From assembly GCF_033958435.1 (NCBI RefSeq), contig NC_134138.1, forward strand, positions 269,615,798-269,679,797: a stretch of DNA of 64,000 nucleotides, in the 5' to 3' direction. Every line of letters starts with the position of its first letter. Positions within the stretch are counted from its first letter, which is position 1. The notes under the pieces were generated by a model. That model saw only the letters and a list, made by a program, of their open reading frames with translations. It had not been told where the DNA came from and ran no database searches. Of the stretch, positions 8,327 to 18,639 are shown piece after piece. Origin of the DNA: Carettochelys insculpta. Lineage: Eukaryota; Chordata; Testudines; Carettochelyidae. Made by a program: the position numbers and the translations under genes.

Positions 8327-10583
8327 GAGGGAACCTGGGCTGCAGTGACCATGAGATCGTAGATTTCAGGATCCAGACAAAAGGAAGAAGGGTGAGCAGT
8401 AACATACAGACCCTGGATTTCAGAAGAGCAGACTTTGACTCCCTAAGAGACCGAATGAGCAGGATCCCTTGGGAAATGAAGATGAAGGGGAAAAGAGTTG
8501 AAGAGAACTACAAGTATTTTAAAGAAGTCTTACTGAAGGCACAGGAACAAACAATCCCGCTGCATAGTAAGAAATGCAAACATGGTAGGCAACCAGCTTG
8601 GCTTAACTGGGAAATCCTTAGTCAGCTTAAATTCAAAAAGGATGCATACAAGAAATGGAAACATGGACAGTTGACTAAGGAGGAGTATAAACATAAGGCT
8701 GGAGAATGCCGGGCGGTAATCAGGAAAGCGAAAGCACGATTGGAACTGAAGGGGGCAAGGGATGTGAAGAGTAACAAGAAGGGTTTCTACAGGCATGTGA
8801 ACAATAAATGGGTTATCAGAGAAGGTGTGGGGCCATTACTGGGTGAGGGAGGTAACCTAGTGACAGATGATGCAGGAAAAGCTGAAATACTCAATGCTTT
8901 TTTTGCCTCAGTCTTCACAGACAAAGTCAACTTCCCCATGACGGTCCTAGATGATGCAGTATGGGAAGGTGGAGGGCAGCCATCTGTGGGGAAGGAACAA
9001 GTTCTGAGCTATCTAGAAAAACTAGATGTGCACAAGTCCATGGGTCTGGATTTAATGCACCCCAGGGTACTGAGGGAATTGGCAGAGGTCATTGCTGAAC
9101 CTTTGGCCATTATTCTTGAAGACTCTTGGAGATCAGGGGAGATACCGGATGACTGGAAGAAGGCAAACGTAGCGCCCATCTTTAAAAAAGGAAAGAAGGA
9201 CAATCCAGGGAACTATAGACCGGTCAGCCTTACCTCAATCCCTGGGAAAATAATGGAGGGAATCCTCAAGGAATCAATTTTGAAGCACTTGGAAGAGGGG
9301 AAAGTGATCAAAAGTAGCCAACATGGATTCACCAGGGGCAAGTCCTTCCTGACCAATCTGATTAGCTTCTATGACAAGGTAACAAGCTCTGTGGACATGG
9401 GGGAGTCAGTGGATGTGATATACCTTGACTTCAGCAAGGCTTTTGATACAGTCTCCCACAACATTCTTGTCAATAAGTTAAGGAAATATGGATTGGATCC
9501 TTGGACTATAAGATGGATAGAAAACTGGCTTGATGGTCGGGCCCAATGGGTAGTGGTCAATGGCCCAATATCTGGATGGCGGTCTGTTTCAAGCAGAGTG
9601 CCGCAAGGCTCGGTTCTGGGGCCAGTGTTGTTCAACATCTTTATTAATGACCTGGATGAGGGACTGGGTTGCACCTTCAGCAAGTTTGCAGATGACACAA
9701 AACTAGGGGGAGAGGTAGACATGTTGGAGGGTAGAGAGAGAATCCAGAGTGACCTGGATAAATTGGAGGACTGAGCCAAAAGAAATCTGATGCGGCTCAA
9801 TAAGGAGAAGTGTAGAGTCCTGCACCTGGGGTGGAAGAATCCCAAACATTGTTACAGGCTGGGGACCGACTGGCTCAGCAGCAGTACGATGGAAAGGGAC
9901 CGAGGGGTTATGGTGGATGAAAGGCTGGATATGAGTAAACAGTGTGCCCTTGTAGCCAAGAAAGCTAATGGCATACTGGGGTGCATTAGGAAGAGCATTT
10001 CGAGCAGATCTACAGAAGTAATTATTTATCTTTATTCGGCACTGGTGAGGCCACATCTGGAATATTGTGTCCAGTTTTGGGATGTCCAGTATAAAAAGGA
10101 TGTAGATTTGCTGGAGTAGGTTCAGCGAAGGGCAACAAAAATGATTAAGGGTCTGGAGCACAAGACCTATGAGGATAGGCTGAGGGGTTTGGGCTTGTTT
10201 AGTTTACAGAAGAGAAGACTTAGAGGTGATTTAATAGCAGCCTTCAACTTCCTGAAAGGGAGCTCTAAAAAGGAGGGTGAGAAACTGTTCTCAGTGGTGT
10301 CAGATGGCAGAACAAGGAGTAATGGTCAGAAGTTGAAGAGGGAAAGGTGTAGGTTAGATATTAGGAAAAACTGCTTCACCAGGAGGGTGGTGAAGCATTG
10401 GAATGCTTTGCCTAGAGAGGTGGTGGATTCTCCATCCCTTGAGGTTTTTAAGTCCCGGCTGGACAAGGTCCTGGCTGGGATGACTTAGTTGGGGTCGATC
10501 CTGCTTGAAGCAGGGGGCTGGACCAGATGACCTCCTGAGGTCCCTTCCAGCCCTGTGATATTGTGATACTGTGATTCTGTGAG
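8327..10583 (+). mobile_element. CR1 LINE, 5'-truncated, near-intact ORF2
   Basis: 2.26-kb CR1 insertion running from the end of the endonuclease domain to the CR1 3' end. The 3' end shows GAGGTCCCTTCCAGCCC followed by degenerate octamer repeats TGTGATA / TGTGATT at about 10551-10583, the CR1 hallmark tail. Near-identical 11-mers AATAGTAGTGG (8316-8326) and AATAGTAATGG (10584-10594) flank it, suggesting a target duplication with one mismatch. This is the longest and best preserved CR1 of the window. Confidence 0.85.
8329..10488 (+). pseudogene. CR1 ORF2: endonuclease end plus reverse transcriptase, two stop codons
   Basis: One reading frame runs from the endonuclease tail ([11 protein letters not shown], containing the SDH motif) through the reverse transcriptase to the natural stop TAG at 10486-10488. 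RT blocks in order: [13 protein letters not shown] near 9210, [13 protein letters not shown] near 9421, [13 protein letters not shown] near 9600, and the catalytic FADD at 9685-9696. The C-terminal block HLEYCVQFW follows near 10050. Only two in-frame stops break it: TGA at 9772, where other CR1 copies have a Trp codon, and TAG at 10117, where the copy at 17700 has Gln; both are single transitions. There is no frameshift over about 720 codons, so the insertion is fairly recent. The N-terminal endonuclease is missing, so the copy was never a complete gene after insertion. Confidence 0.85.
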
Positions 10584-10594
10584 AATAGTAATGG

Positions 10595-11035
10595 ATGACT
10601 GGGACTGATCATAGAAGTAGTGGTTCCCTCCCTTGGTGGGACCTGCTGGAGTAGGCTGATGCCCAGAGGTATGGACTTTGCAGCAGAAATCTAAGCTTAC
10701 TGACTCTGGCCATTGGGCCATGTTGCCCTGAGTTCCAGCGCCATACCACAGACCAAGCCTTTGGACCATGTGAAACCCTATGATGGGTGTACCTACTCCT
10801 GTGACATAGTCAAATACCTCTTCATACACAAACCACAGTTTTCTAGACACTATTAATAGGCTCCCTTGTTAAGTTTCCTGGCTATAATGGTTTCCATTTG
10901 GCTAGGTTCTTTTTTATTTTTAACTGTGTGGTCATTCGCTCTCTGTGGTTTCTGTATGTAATTTCCCTCCCCAGCCCATGTTCAGATGGGTTGTTACAAA
11001 ATCACGTGCTGTAAATGAGTACATCATAGGTACAT
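10595..11035. other. No gene recognised
   Basis: Probably the continuation of the host sequence at 7871-8315, separated by the CR1 insertion. No motif or exon seen. Confidence 0.35.
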
Positions 11036-11038
11036 ACA

Positions 11039-11751
11039 AGCTGTGTGTCTACACGTGCACGCTACTTCGAAGTAGCGGCACTAACTTCGAAATAGCGCCC
11101 GTCGCGGCTACACGCGTCGGGTGCTATTTCGAAGTTAACTTCAACGTTAGGCGGCGAGACGTCGAAGTCGCTAACCTCATGAGGGGATCGGAATAGCGCC
11201 CTACTTCGACGTTCAACGTCGAAGTAGGGACCGTGTAGACGATCCGCGTCCCGCAACGTCGAAATTGCCGGGTCCTCCATGGCGGCCATCAGCTGGGGGG
11301 TTGAGAGATGCTCTCTCTCCAGCCCCTGCGAGGCTCTATGGTCACCGTGGGCAGCAGCCCTTAGCCCAGGGCTTCTGGCTGCTGCTGCGGCAGCTGGGGA
11401 TCCATGCTGCAGGCACAGGGTCTGCAACCAGTTGTCGGCTCTGTGGATCTTGTGTTGTTTAGTGCAACTGTGTCTGGGAGGGGCCCTTTAAGGGAGCGGC
11501 TTGCTGTTGAGTCCGCCCTGTGACCCTGTCTGCAGCTGTGCCTGGCACCCTTATTTCGATGTGTGCTACTTTGGCGTGTAGACGTACCCTCGCAGCGCCT
11601 ATTTCGATGTGGTGCCGCGCAACGTCGAAGTTGAACATCGACGTTGCCAGCCCTGGAGGACGTGTAGACGTTATTCATCGAAATAGCCTATTTCGATGTT
11701 GCTACATCGAAATAAGCTACTTCGATGTTGGCTTCACGTGTAGACGTAGCC
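11039..11751. mobile_element. Harbinger MITE, 713 bp, copy B
   Basis: Sister of copy A at 7158-7867, matching over its whole length in the same orientation with only scattered substitutions. Begins AGCTGTGTGTCTACACGTG and ends ACGTGTAGACGTAGCC, flanked by ACA at 11036-11038 and 11752-11754. The same inner CCATGGCGGCC and GGGCCCTTTAAGGG blocks are present. Different flanking triplets show two separate insertions rather than a tandem duplication. Confidence 0.8.
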
Positions 11752-11754
11752 ACA

Positions 11755-12367
11755 GTGTGTGGGGCTGAAAAGCAGCTTGTGCAAATATAGAAATTAAGAG
11801 AACTGGCATTGTGATCCTTGGACTGCGGCGTGTTTTGTGCCTGGATTTTCCATTCAGACAGATGCAGGCCATAAGAACAAAAGGTGTTTTGTTCTCCTGA
11901 CACCTGCCTCCCAGCTCCCGAAAGAGGGCCCAGTTTTCTATCCTCCCTGTAACAAGCAAACCCTTCTCCCTGCAGCCAGCAACAGGCACTGTGGCCCGGT
12001 GGATTCTCTATCAAGCAAACTCAAGTCTGAATCAAAATGGGGTGTCTTTCCGAAAGGTACATTTTAACTTTACTACAAGATACAGTCTTAATGTGGGAAT
12101 CAGAGTCCAATTCTATGGCCGGTGAAGAGAGGAGATCAGGCTAGATAATCATAATGGTCTTCCTGGCCATAAAATTGATGGAATTTGTTCAGGGCATCCA
12201 CACCTTTCATCCTGTTCTATGGTTTGGCACCCACTAGAGGCTTTGGGTCCCCCCCACTGTCTCTTGGGCGGAGACATGCACCTATTTCCTTTCTGACTGG
12301 GGACTTCCCATGCTGCACAGCCCCCTTCATTAGACTGTGAATTCACTAGCAAAGCAGCCTGCCTAAG
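11755..12367. other. Mostly unassigned; CR1-like tail near 12095-12190
   Basis: The segment GAGATCAGGCTAGATAATCATAATGGTC, TTCCTGGCC resembles the 3' end of an older CR1 subfamily on the plus strand. The rest shows nothing recognisable. Confidence 0.4.
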
Positions 12368-12684
12368 CCGGTGGCCAACCTGTGGCTCTTTGAGCCATTA
12401 AATGTGGCTCCTCTTCAGAGTCACATGCTGGGAGTGCTGTCCACTGCTCCATGCACACGCCCCAGCGCTTAGTGGGAGACATGTGTGGCAGCAGCGGCAG
12501 CTCTGGTGAGTCACCGGCAGCGAGTTAGAGCGGGGGAGTGACTGGGGGTGCCTGGCTCTGAGGGAGGGAATTATATATTTATCTGTATCTAGCTACCTAT
12601 AGATAGATAGATAAAATAAGTATGTAATACATGGCTCTTTGCATTCTAACCATGGCTCTTCGTCCCTCACTGGTAGGCCACCCC
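12368..12684. mobile_element. Non-autonomous hAT-like element
   Basis: The ends CCGGTGGCCAACC and GGTAGGCCACCCC are inverted repeats, with TGTGGCTCTTTGAGCC-like sequence inside each arm. Flanking octamers share CTAAG (5 of 8 bases), weak support for an 8-bp duplication. A short GATA/TAGA microsatellite lies at about 12598-12613. No coding capacity. Confidence 0.5.
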
Positions 12685-12692
12685 GAACTAAG

Positions 12693-13198
12693 TAAGCTTG
12701 CTTGCTTTCTCTTCAGTTACCAGTTAACACCCGGGTGTTTCTGTGCAAGCATGTTTATTCATAGGATAAAAGCATTACAGAGAAAACATTGAAAGCAATA
12801 AAAGAACCTAGGCACTTGCAAATAAGCTTACCAGAAATCACTGCCTCACTCCCACAAGGAATCTGGCTGGTGATTTGCTTTTTAAACCTACCCCAGCCCT
12901 GTGCCCTCCCCACCATTGCTCTGTCCCTGCCAGCTTCTTCTTCTGGCACTTCACTGCTTCCAATGAGTGCAGGACAGTCCTGCCCTTCCACCAGAGCAGT
13001 GCAGCCCAAGAGCAAAGCAAGCTGGGTGCTGGGTGTGTGTGTATGTGACCCCCACCATGTGTCAACACTGTTACTAATGTGTGTAATTTTGCGAGAATAC
13101 AGAAAAGCAGGACTGTGCTAAATTGTCCCTATGAAGAGGGCTCACAGCAGAAGAACTCTGTGAGGCAGGGGCTTGGCTTTCAGAGCTCTATGAGCATC
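12693..13198. other. No gene recognised
   Basis: No repeat family or exon identified. Small open frames without motifs. Confidence 0.35.
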
Positions 13199-13483
13199 CG
13201 GGTACATCTACATTACAGGGAAGATCGACTCCGCCACAGCTGATCTTCTGGAGTTCAGTTTAGTGCACCGAGTGGGGACGTGCTAAATCGAATTTACAGG
13301 ACGCCCTCGTCATCCCTGGTACTCCTGGCCTGCCCTGTTAGAAGTAAGGGAAGTCAGAGGGACCTCCCTTAATGGAGACAGTGGTAAGCCAGAACTAACG
13401 GACATCAGCTTTAGCTACCTAATGAACATAGCTGAAATTGTGTACCTTAATTTCACCTTCCCCCGTAGTGGTGACCGGCCTGG
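13199..13483. mobile_element. Diverged Harbinger-type MITE
   Basis: The left end GGGTACATCTACATTACAGG resembles the MITE at 5098-5379, and the interior has GATCGACTCCGCCACAGCTG and CGACC-type motifs of the same style. The right end is worn. No duplication could be assigned. Confidence 0.45.
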
Positions 13484-15690
13484 GGAGGGAGTGAGGGAAG
13501 GGTGTTTTGGTTTGAAGGCTGTATATCCTCCCCTGCCTGTACTGGGTTGACTTGTTCCCCCACCTCCACTCCCCTCCTGGCCCTGCACTTTTCCAGGAAC
13601 AGAGCTAAACTGGGCATCATTGGGCACCTCTTTCTTACGTTAGCTGTGTTGGAACTGTGCTGCTTCTCCCTGGCTTTCCAAGAGCTGAAGTCACTTGAGA
13701 CTGATGGGCAGAAGTCGCAGCCAAGAAGTGGATGGCGGCAGATGATGACCGACAACCAGTCGGGGGGCAGTGGAGGGACCCGACGAGGGGCCAGCAGGGC
13801 AGCGACAGAGAAGTGCAATGAGCAATGGCTCGTTTCCCTCCCCCTCCCTCAGAGCCAGCAGTGGTGGAGAGCAAACAGATGGTAAGTGACCAGCAAAGTG
13901 ACTTTTTACTCCCCCTGCTGCATTTCCCCACACAAACTCACGCAGGCTGGGAACTGAACTCTGTGGATTCACTTCTGAACACAAGACCTGCACTAGCCAA
14001 GGGCAGCAACTCTGAGTGGGATGCAAAGATGTGATGGGCTTATGAGAGGGACATTCAGATGCCTGGACTTTAGAATCTGGGGGGAAAAGACACTGCCCAG
14101 CCTATGGGGTGGGACTTTTACTCCTGGTTTATGTTTATGAACCCAGTTTGTGGGGTTTTTGCAAATTCATGCCAATGTACTTCTCTCCTTTTACTAAAAG
14201 TTTCTTTTCTCCACTCACACCCTGTGCTTGTGAGTGGGGAGGTATTGCCTCTCCGAGGCATCTGGGGGTGGCATGTGAATTTCCCAGGTTACTGGGCAGG
14301 GGCTCAAGCTGGGTCTGTGGTGGACAGATGCACAGGAACCCCTAGATATTGAACCTGGCCCTGCCTGCTGCTAGATCTACCTGGCAGAAGGTTATATGAG
14401 AATTATTGCATTAGTATTCGAGGTCCTTGGAGGGAAGTTGCCATTTGAAGAGCAAATTACTTTGCACAATAAAGTTTATAAGATATTGTAGTCAAATAAA
14501 CCCATATTGAATATTTAAAGGCAGCTTATACGGCTCATATACATTGGTTTTAATCAGTACAACTAGCTTGCTTTTAGTGCGTAGACTGTGAAGAAGATAG
14601 AAATACAGGAACTACCAGACAAAATCACAGCGATGGCCCCGAGTCCAGGGGAAGCGGCCAATGCAACATGGTTTATGTGAGGATGCAAGAGCCCTGCAGG
14701 AATCAGTTAGAGAAGAGCATTCCAAAAAGGACGTTTCCCTCCACTTCCCAAAAGGATTGGCTCAGGCTGGGCTTTGCTCTAAAGGGCAAGGAGTTTATAG
14801 TGCATAATTTCTGGAAATCATGAGAGTGGTTTTGCTAGGTAATAATTACTAGGAGGAAATGTCTTTATTAGCACCACTTACACTTCATGTGCAACAGGAT
14901 TTCCACGTAGCAACAAACCCTGAGCTCCTCCCAGGATTTCAGTCAAATTTCCATTGAGGGCAATGGGTGTTGTGCCTGAAAAAAGATGAAGGAAACGCTA
15001 CATAAAGATGTTGGCACTTTGGCCCTGTGTTGGATACAATTGGCCAAATCCTGGTTCCCCTTTGCTTTCTATGGGACTGAGATCTGGCCCTGTGGTGCTA
15101 AGAGAAAGCAAATGAAAGGAAAGAACATGAGTTAAATTCTTCCCTCCTCCCCAAATTAAGTTTTTAGGTGTAAATAATATTTATTGTGGTCTCTGCCAAA
15201 ATGTGCCTAAAATAGCCTGCGGCTGTAGCTATTTAGGCTGGGACAGAGGCGCAATGTAACATGCCCCATTGTGCTAGCACAGCTGGATTGCTGCCATTTG
15301 ATCCTCCTGGGTTTTCCACAGCTCCATATTTCAACCTTATAACTCATGCAAAATGCTACTGTGAGAGTTTAGACAAACTTAAAAAACATGAGTCATGTTT
15401 CCTATGCTGCTTTACTAGGCTTCCTATTTGCAATCAAATTATTTTTAATTTCAGCCACATGCCTATTGTTTGCCAGGGAGATAATCATCTTATCTCAGTG
15501 GCTGGATAGTTCTCTGCTTTCTCATGTAGGTTCAGATGCATTAAATAAATACTCCAAACACAAAGCATACCAGGCTGAGCAAAAGGGCATTGCACGATCA
15601 CTGGCTGATCATAGGTTTAGGAAATGTTTCTTCTTTTTTTTGGGGCGGGGGGGAATACAGCGTGGGAGGGAAGGACCAAGGTGTACCTGT
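13484..15690. other. No gene recognised
   Basis: About 2.2 kb with no clear coding exon, RNA gene or young transposon. A frame at 13453-13818 on the minus strand and others overlapping it have no motif and look like chance. Confidence 0.35.
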
Positions 15691-15904
15691 CATTATGGGT
15701 TATGGTGGATGGAAGGCTGGATATGAGTAAACAGTGTGCCCTTGTAGCCAAGAAAGCTAACAGCTTACTAGGGTGCATGAGGAGGAACATTTTGAGCTGA
15801 TGTAGAGAAGTATCAGAGGGGTAGCCGTGTTAGTCTGAATCTGTAACAGCAACGAAGGGTCCTGTGGCACGTTATAGACTACCAGAAAAGTTTTGAACAT
15901 GAGC

Positions 15905-15932
15905 TTTCGTGAGCACAGACTCACTTCATCAG
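15905..15932 (-). ncRNA. Hammerhead-like core in the PLE tail
   Basis: On the minus strand: CTGATGA (15926-15932), a hairpin GTGAG-TCTGTG-CTCAC (15909-15924, with one unpaired A before it), then GAAA (15905-15908). This is the order of the hammerhead ribozyme core around stem II, and hammerhead motifs have been reported in Penelope-like elements. Other PLE tails here have GTGGG/CCCAC in the same stem, a compensatory change. I could not place stem III and the cleavage site with confidence. Confidence 0.4.
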
Positions 15933-16007
15933 ATGCTGGTCTTGGAAATCTGCAGGGCCAGGTATAAATAAGCCAGAGCAAGGGTGGGGATAACAAGGTT
16001 AGCTCAG

Positions 16008-17701
16008 TCAGCAAGGGTGAGGCTTACTACCAGCAGCTGATCTGCAGGTGTGAACACCAAGGGAGGGGAAGCTGCTTTTGTATTTAGCCAGCCATTCACA
16101 GTCTTTGTTTAAGCCTGAGCTGAGGGTGTTGAATTTGCAGATGAATTGTAGCTCAGAAATTTCTCTTTGGAGTCTGGTCCTGAAATTTCTTTGCTGTAGG
16201 ATAGCTACTTTTAAGTCTGCTACTGTGTGGCCTGGGAGATTGAAGTGCTCTCCTACGGGTTTTTGTATATTGCCATTTCTGATATCTGATTTGTGTGCGT
16301 TTATTCTTTTACATAGAGACTGTCCAGTTTGTCCGATGTATATAGCAGAGGGGCATTGCTGGCACATGATGGCATAAATTATATTGGTAGATGTGCAGCT
16401 GAATGAACCCACAATGGTGTGGCTGATCTGGTTAGGTCCTGTAATGGTGTTGCTGGTGTAGATATGTGGGCAGAGCTGGCAACGAGGTTTGTTGCATGGA
16501 TGGGTCCCTGAGTTAGAGTGACTGTGGTGCGGTGTATAGTTGCTGGTTAGGATTTGCTTCAGGTTGGCAGGTTGTCTGTGGGCAAGGACTGGTCTGCCTC
16601 CCAAGGCCTGTGAAAGTGGGGGATTGTTGTCCAGGATGGGTTGTAAATCCCTGATGATGCGCTGTAGAGGTTTTAGCTGAGGACTGTGGGTGATGGCTAC
16701 TGGTGTTCTGTTGGTTTCTCTCTTGGGCTTGTCCTGTAGTAAGAGGCTTCGTGGCACACGTCTGGCTCTGTTGATCTGTTTTTTCACTTCCTCAGGTGGG
16801 TATTGCAGTTTCAAGAATGCTTGGTAGAGATCCTGTAGGTGTTTGTCTCTGTCGGAGGGGTTGGAGCAAATGCGGTTATATCTTAGTGCTTGGCTGTAGA
16901 CAATGGATCGTGTGGTGTGTCTGGGATGGAAGCTGGAGGCATGAAGGTAGGCGTAGCGGTCAGTGGGTTTACGGTACAGGGTGGTATTGATGTGGCCATT
17001 GTGTATTAGCACTGTGGTTTCCAGGAAGTGGATCTCCTGTGTGGACTGTTCCAGGCTGAGATTGATGTTGGGGTGAAAGTTGTTGAAGTCCCGGTGGAAT
17101 TCCTCCAGAGTCTCCTTCCCATGGGTCCAGATGATGAAGATGTCATCAATGTAGCATAAGTAGAGACGGGTTGTTAGTGGACGAGAGCTAAGGAAGCGCT
17201 GTTCCAGGTCAGCCATGAAAATATTGGCATATTGAGGGGTCATGCGGATACCCATAGCTGTGCCGCTGATTTGAAGGTATATATCGTTGCCAAATCTGAA
17301 ATAGTTGTGTGTGAGGATAAAGTTACAGAGCTCAGCCATCAGATGTGCTGTCGCATCATCAGGGATACTGTTCCGGACAGCATTTATTCCATCTTTGTGT
17401 GGGATGTTGGTATAGAGACCCTCTGCATCCATGGTGGCTAGGATAGTGTTTTCTGGTAGGTCATCAATGTATTGCAGTTTTCTCAGGAAGTCAGTGGTGT
17501 CTCGGAGATAGCTGGGAGTGCTGGTGGCATAGGGTCTGAGGAAAGAGTCCACATAACCAGACAGTCCTTCAGTGAGAGTGCCAATGCCCGAGATGATGGG
17601 GCATCCAGGATTTCCAGGTTTGTGGATCTTGGGTAGTAAGTAGAATAGCCCTGGACGGGACTCTAGAGGTGTGTTGGTATAAATCTGTTCTTGTGCTTGT
17701 C
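16008..17701 (-). CDS. PLE reverse transcriptase with GIY-YIG endonuclease (5'-truncated, open)
   Basis: About 564 codons without a stop or frameshift; the natural start is missing because the element is 5'-truncated. A Met upstream at 17852 belongs to antisense CR1 sequence and is not the start. From the truncation: [17 protein letters not shown] at about residues 24-40, GLYTNIP at 95, [14 protein letters not shown] near 147, catalytic YIDD at 184-187, HFLETTV near 225, LYRKPTDR near 242. [10 protein letters not shown] motif follows at 403, then the GIY-YIG module at about 440-500 ([43 protein letters not shown]). This order, RT then GIY-YIG, defines the endonuclease-bearing Penelope class, which copies RNA into nicked chromosomal DNA. 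The intact frame suggests recent insertion. Expression is unlikely without a promoter. Confidence 0.88.
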
Positions 17702-18384
17702 TAGAGAAGTAGTTATTTCCCTCTATTCGGCACTGGTGAGGCCACATCTGGAATATTGTGTCCAGTTTTGGGCCCCCCAGAATAAAAAGGGTGTGGATTT
17801 GCTGGAGCAGGTTCAGCGGAGGGCAACAAAAATGAGTAAGAGGCTGGAGCACAAGATCTATGAGGACAAGCTGAGGGACCTGGGCTCGTTTAGTTTGCAG
17901 AAGAAAAGACTGAGGGGTGACTTCATAGCAGCCTTCAACTTCCTGAAGGGGAGCTCTAAAGAGGAGGGTGAGAAACTGTTCTCAGTGATGTCAGATGGCA
18001 GAACAAGGAGTAATGGTCTGAAGTTGAAGAGGGAGAGGTGTAGGTTAGATATTAGGAAAAAACTACTTCAGCAGGCGGGTGGTGAAGCATTGGAACGTGT
18101 TGCCTAGGGAGGTGGTGGATTTTCCATCGCTCAAGGTTTTTAGGTCCCAGCTTGACAAGGTCCTGGATGGGATGACTTAGTGGGGGTTGATCCTGCTTGA
18201 CGCAGGGGGCTGGACTAGATGACCTTCTGAGGTCCCTTCCAGCTCTATGATTCTGTGACTATGCAATGAGCTAATTTGCATATCTGCAAATATTTTGCAT
18301 AGAATGCTGCACAGTTTAACAAAAAATGTGGGTGCGTCTCATGCAGCCGAAAGGCATTGGCCCCTGTGATCACCCAGTGACAGA

Positions 18385-18581
18385 CAGGGTTCCCTCTAAT
18401 TTTTTCCTTCCATGGGTAGAATACATTTTGTTATGTGCACCAAAGCATGTGCTGATGTGCACCACCTGTAAAAATAAATGCTGCCAGCTGTCAGCAGCTA
18501 CGAGGGTTCTGTTAATCGGCTGGGCGGAACCTGAATCTCTCCTTGGTGGATGCCCAAGTCCTCAGCTTACAGGCAGCACTG
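18385..18581. mobile_element. Short hAT MITE (CAGTGTTCCCTCTAA family), copy 1
   Basis: Starts CAGGGTTCCCTCTAATTTTTTCC and ends CAGCACTG, the inverted form of the start. The flanking octamers GTGACAGA and GTGATGGG agree at 5 of 8 bases, all differences being transitions. Internal landmarks shared with five other copies: TTATGTGCACCA, GATGTGCACCACC, GCTAATCAGCTGG-like and GAATCTCTCC. No coding capacity. Confidence 0.7.
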
Positions 18582-18639
18582 GTGATGGGGAAGGGCCATA
18601 GATGAGTGTCCTAAGGCCACAGAAAGAGAGCTCATACCA

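Larger units (their letters stand above)
15811..17701 (-). mobile_element. Penelope-like retroelement, 5'-truncated
   Basis: 1.9-kb minus-strand insertion in the CR1. Its 3' end at 15811 reads ...GGCTACCCCTCTGATA on the minus strand, and its truncated 5' end is at about 17701. TAGAGAAG occurs at both junctions (15803-15810 and 17702-17709), an 8-bp or slightly longer target duplication. Contents from 5' to 3': reverse transcriptase, linker, GIY-YIG endonuclease, stop, then about 200 bp of tail. That tail defines all other short PLE copies listed in this window. Confidence 0.88.
15695..18262 (+). mobile_element. CR1 LINE fragment split by a Penelope-like element
   Basis: CR1 ORF2 C-terminal region in the plus direction: 15695-15810 (TTATGGTGGATGGAAGGCTGG..., as at 9908 in the longer CR1), then interrupted, and resuming at 17702 with AGAAGTAGTTATTTCCC. 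The second part reads [21 protein letters not shown], then [17 protein letters not shown] in one frame from 17691. It ends with GAGGTCCCTTCCAGCTCTATGATTCTGTG near 18257. A single-base slip near 18060 breaks the C-terminal frame. Confidence 0.85.

Noticed and set aside
17702..17852. Met at 17852 as start of the PLE protein
   Set aside because: These 50 codons are antisense CR1 sequence beyond the insertion junction; the real PLE 5' part is missing.
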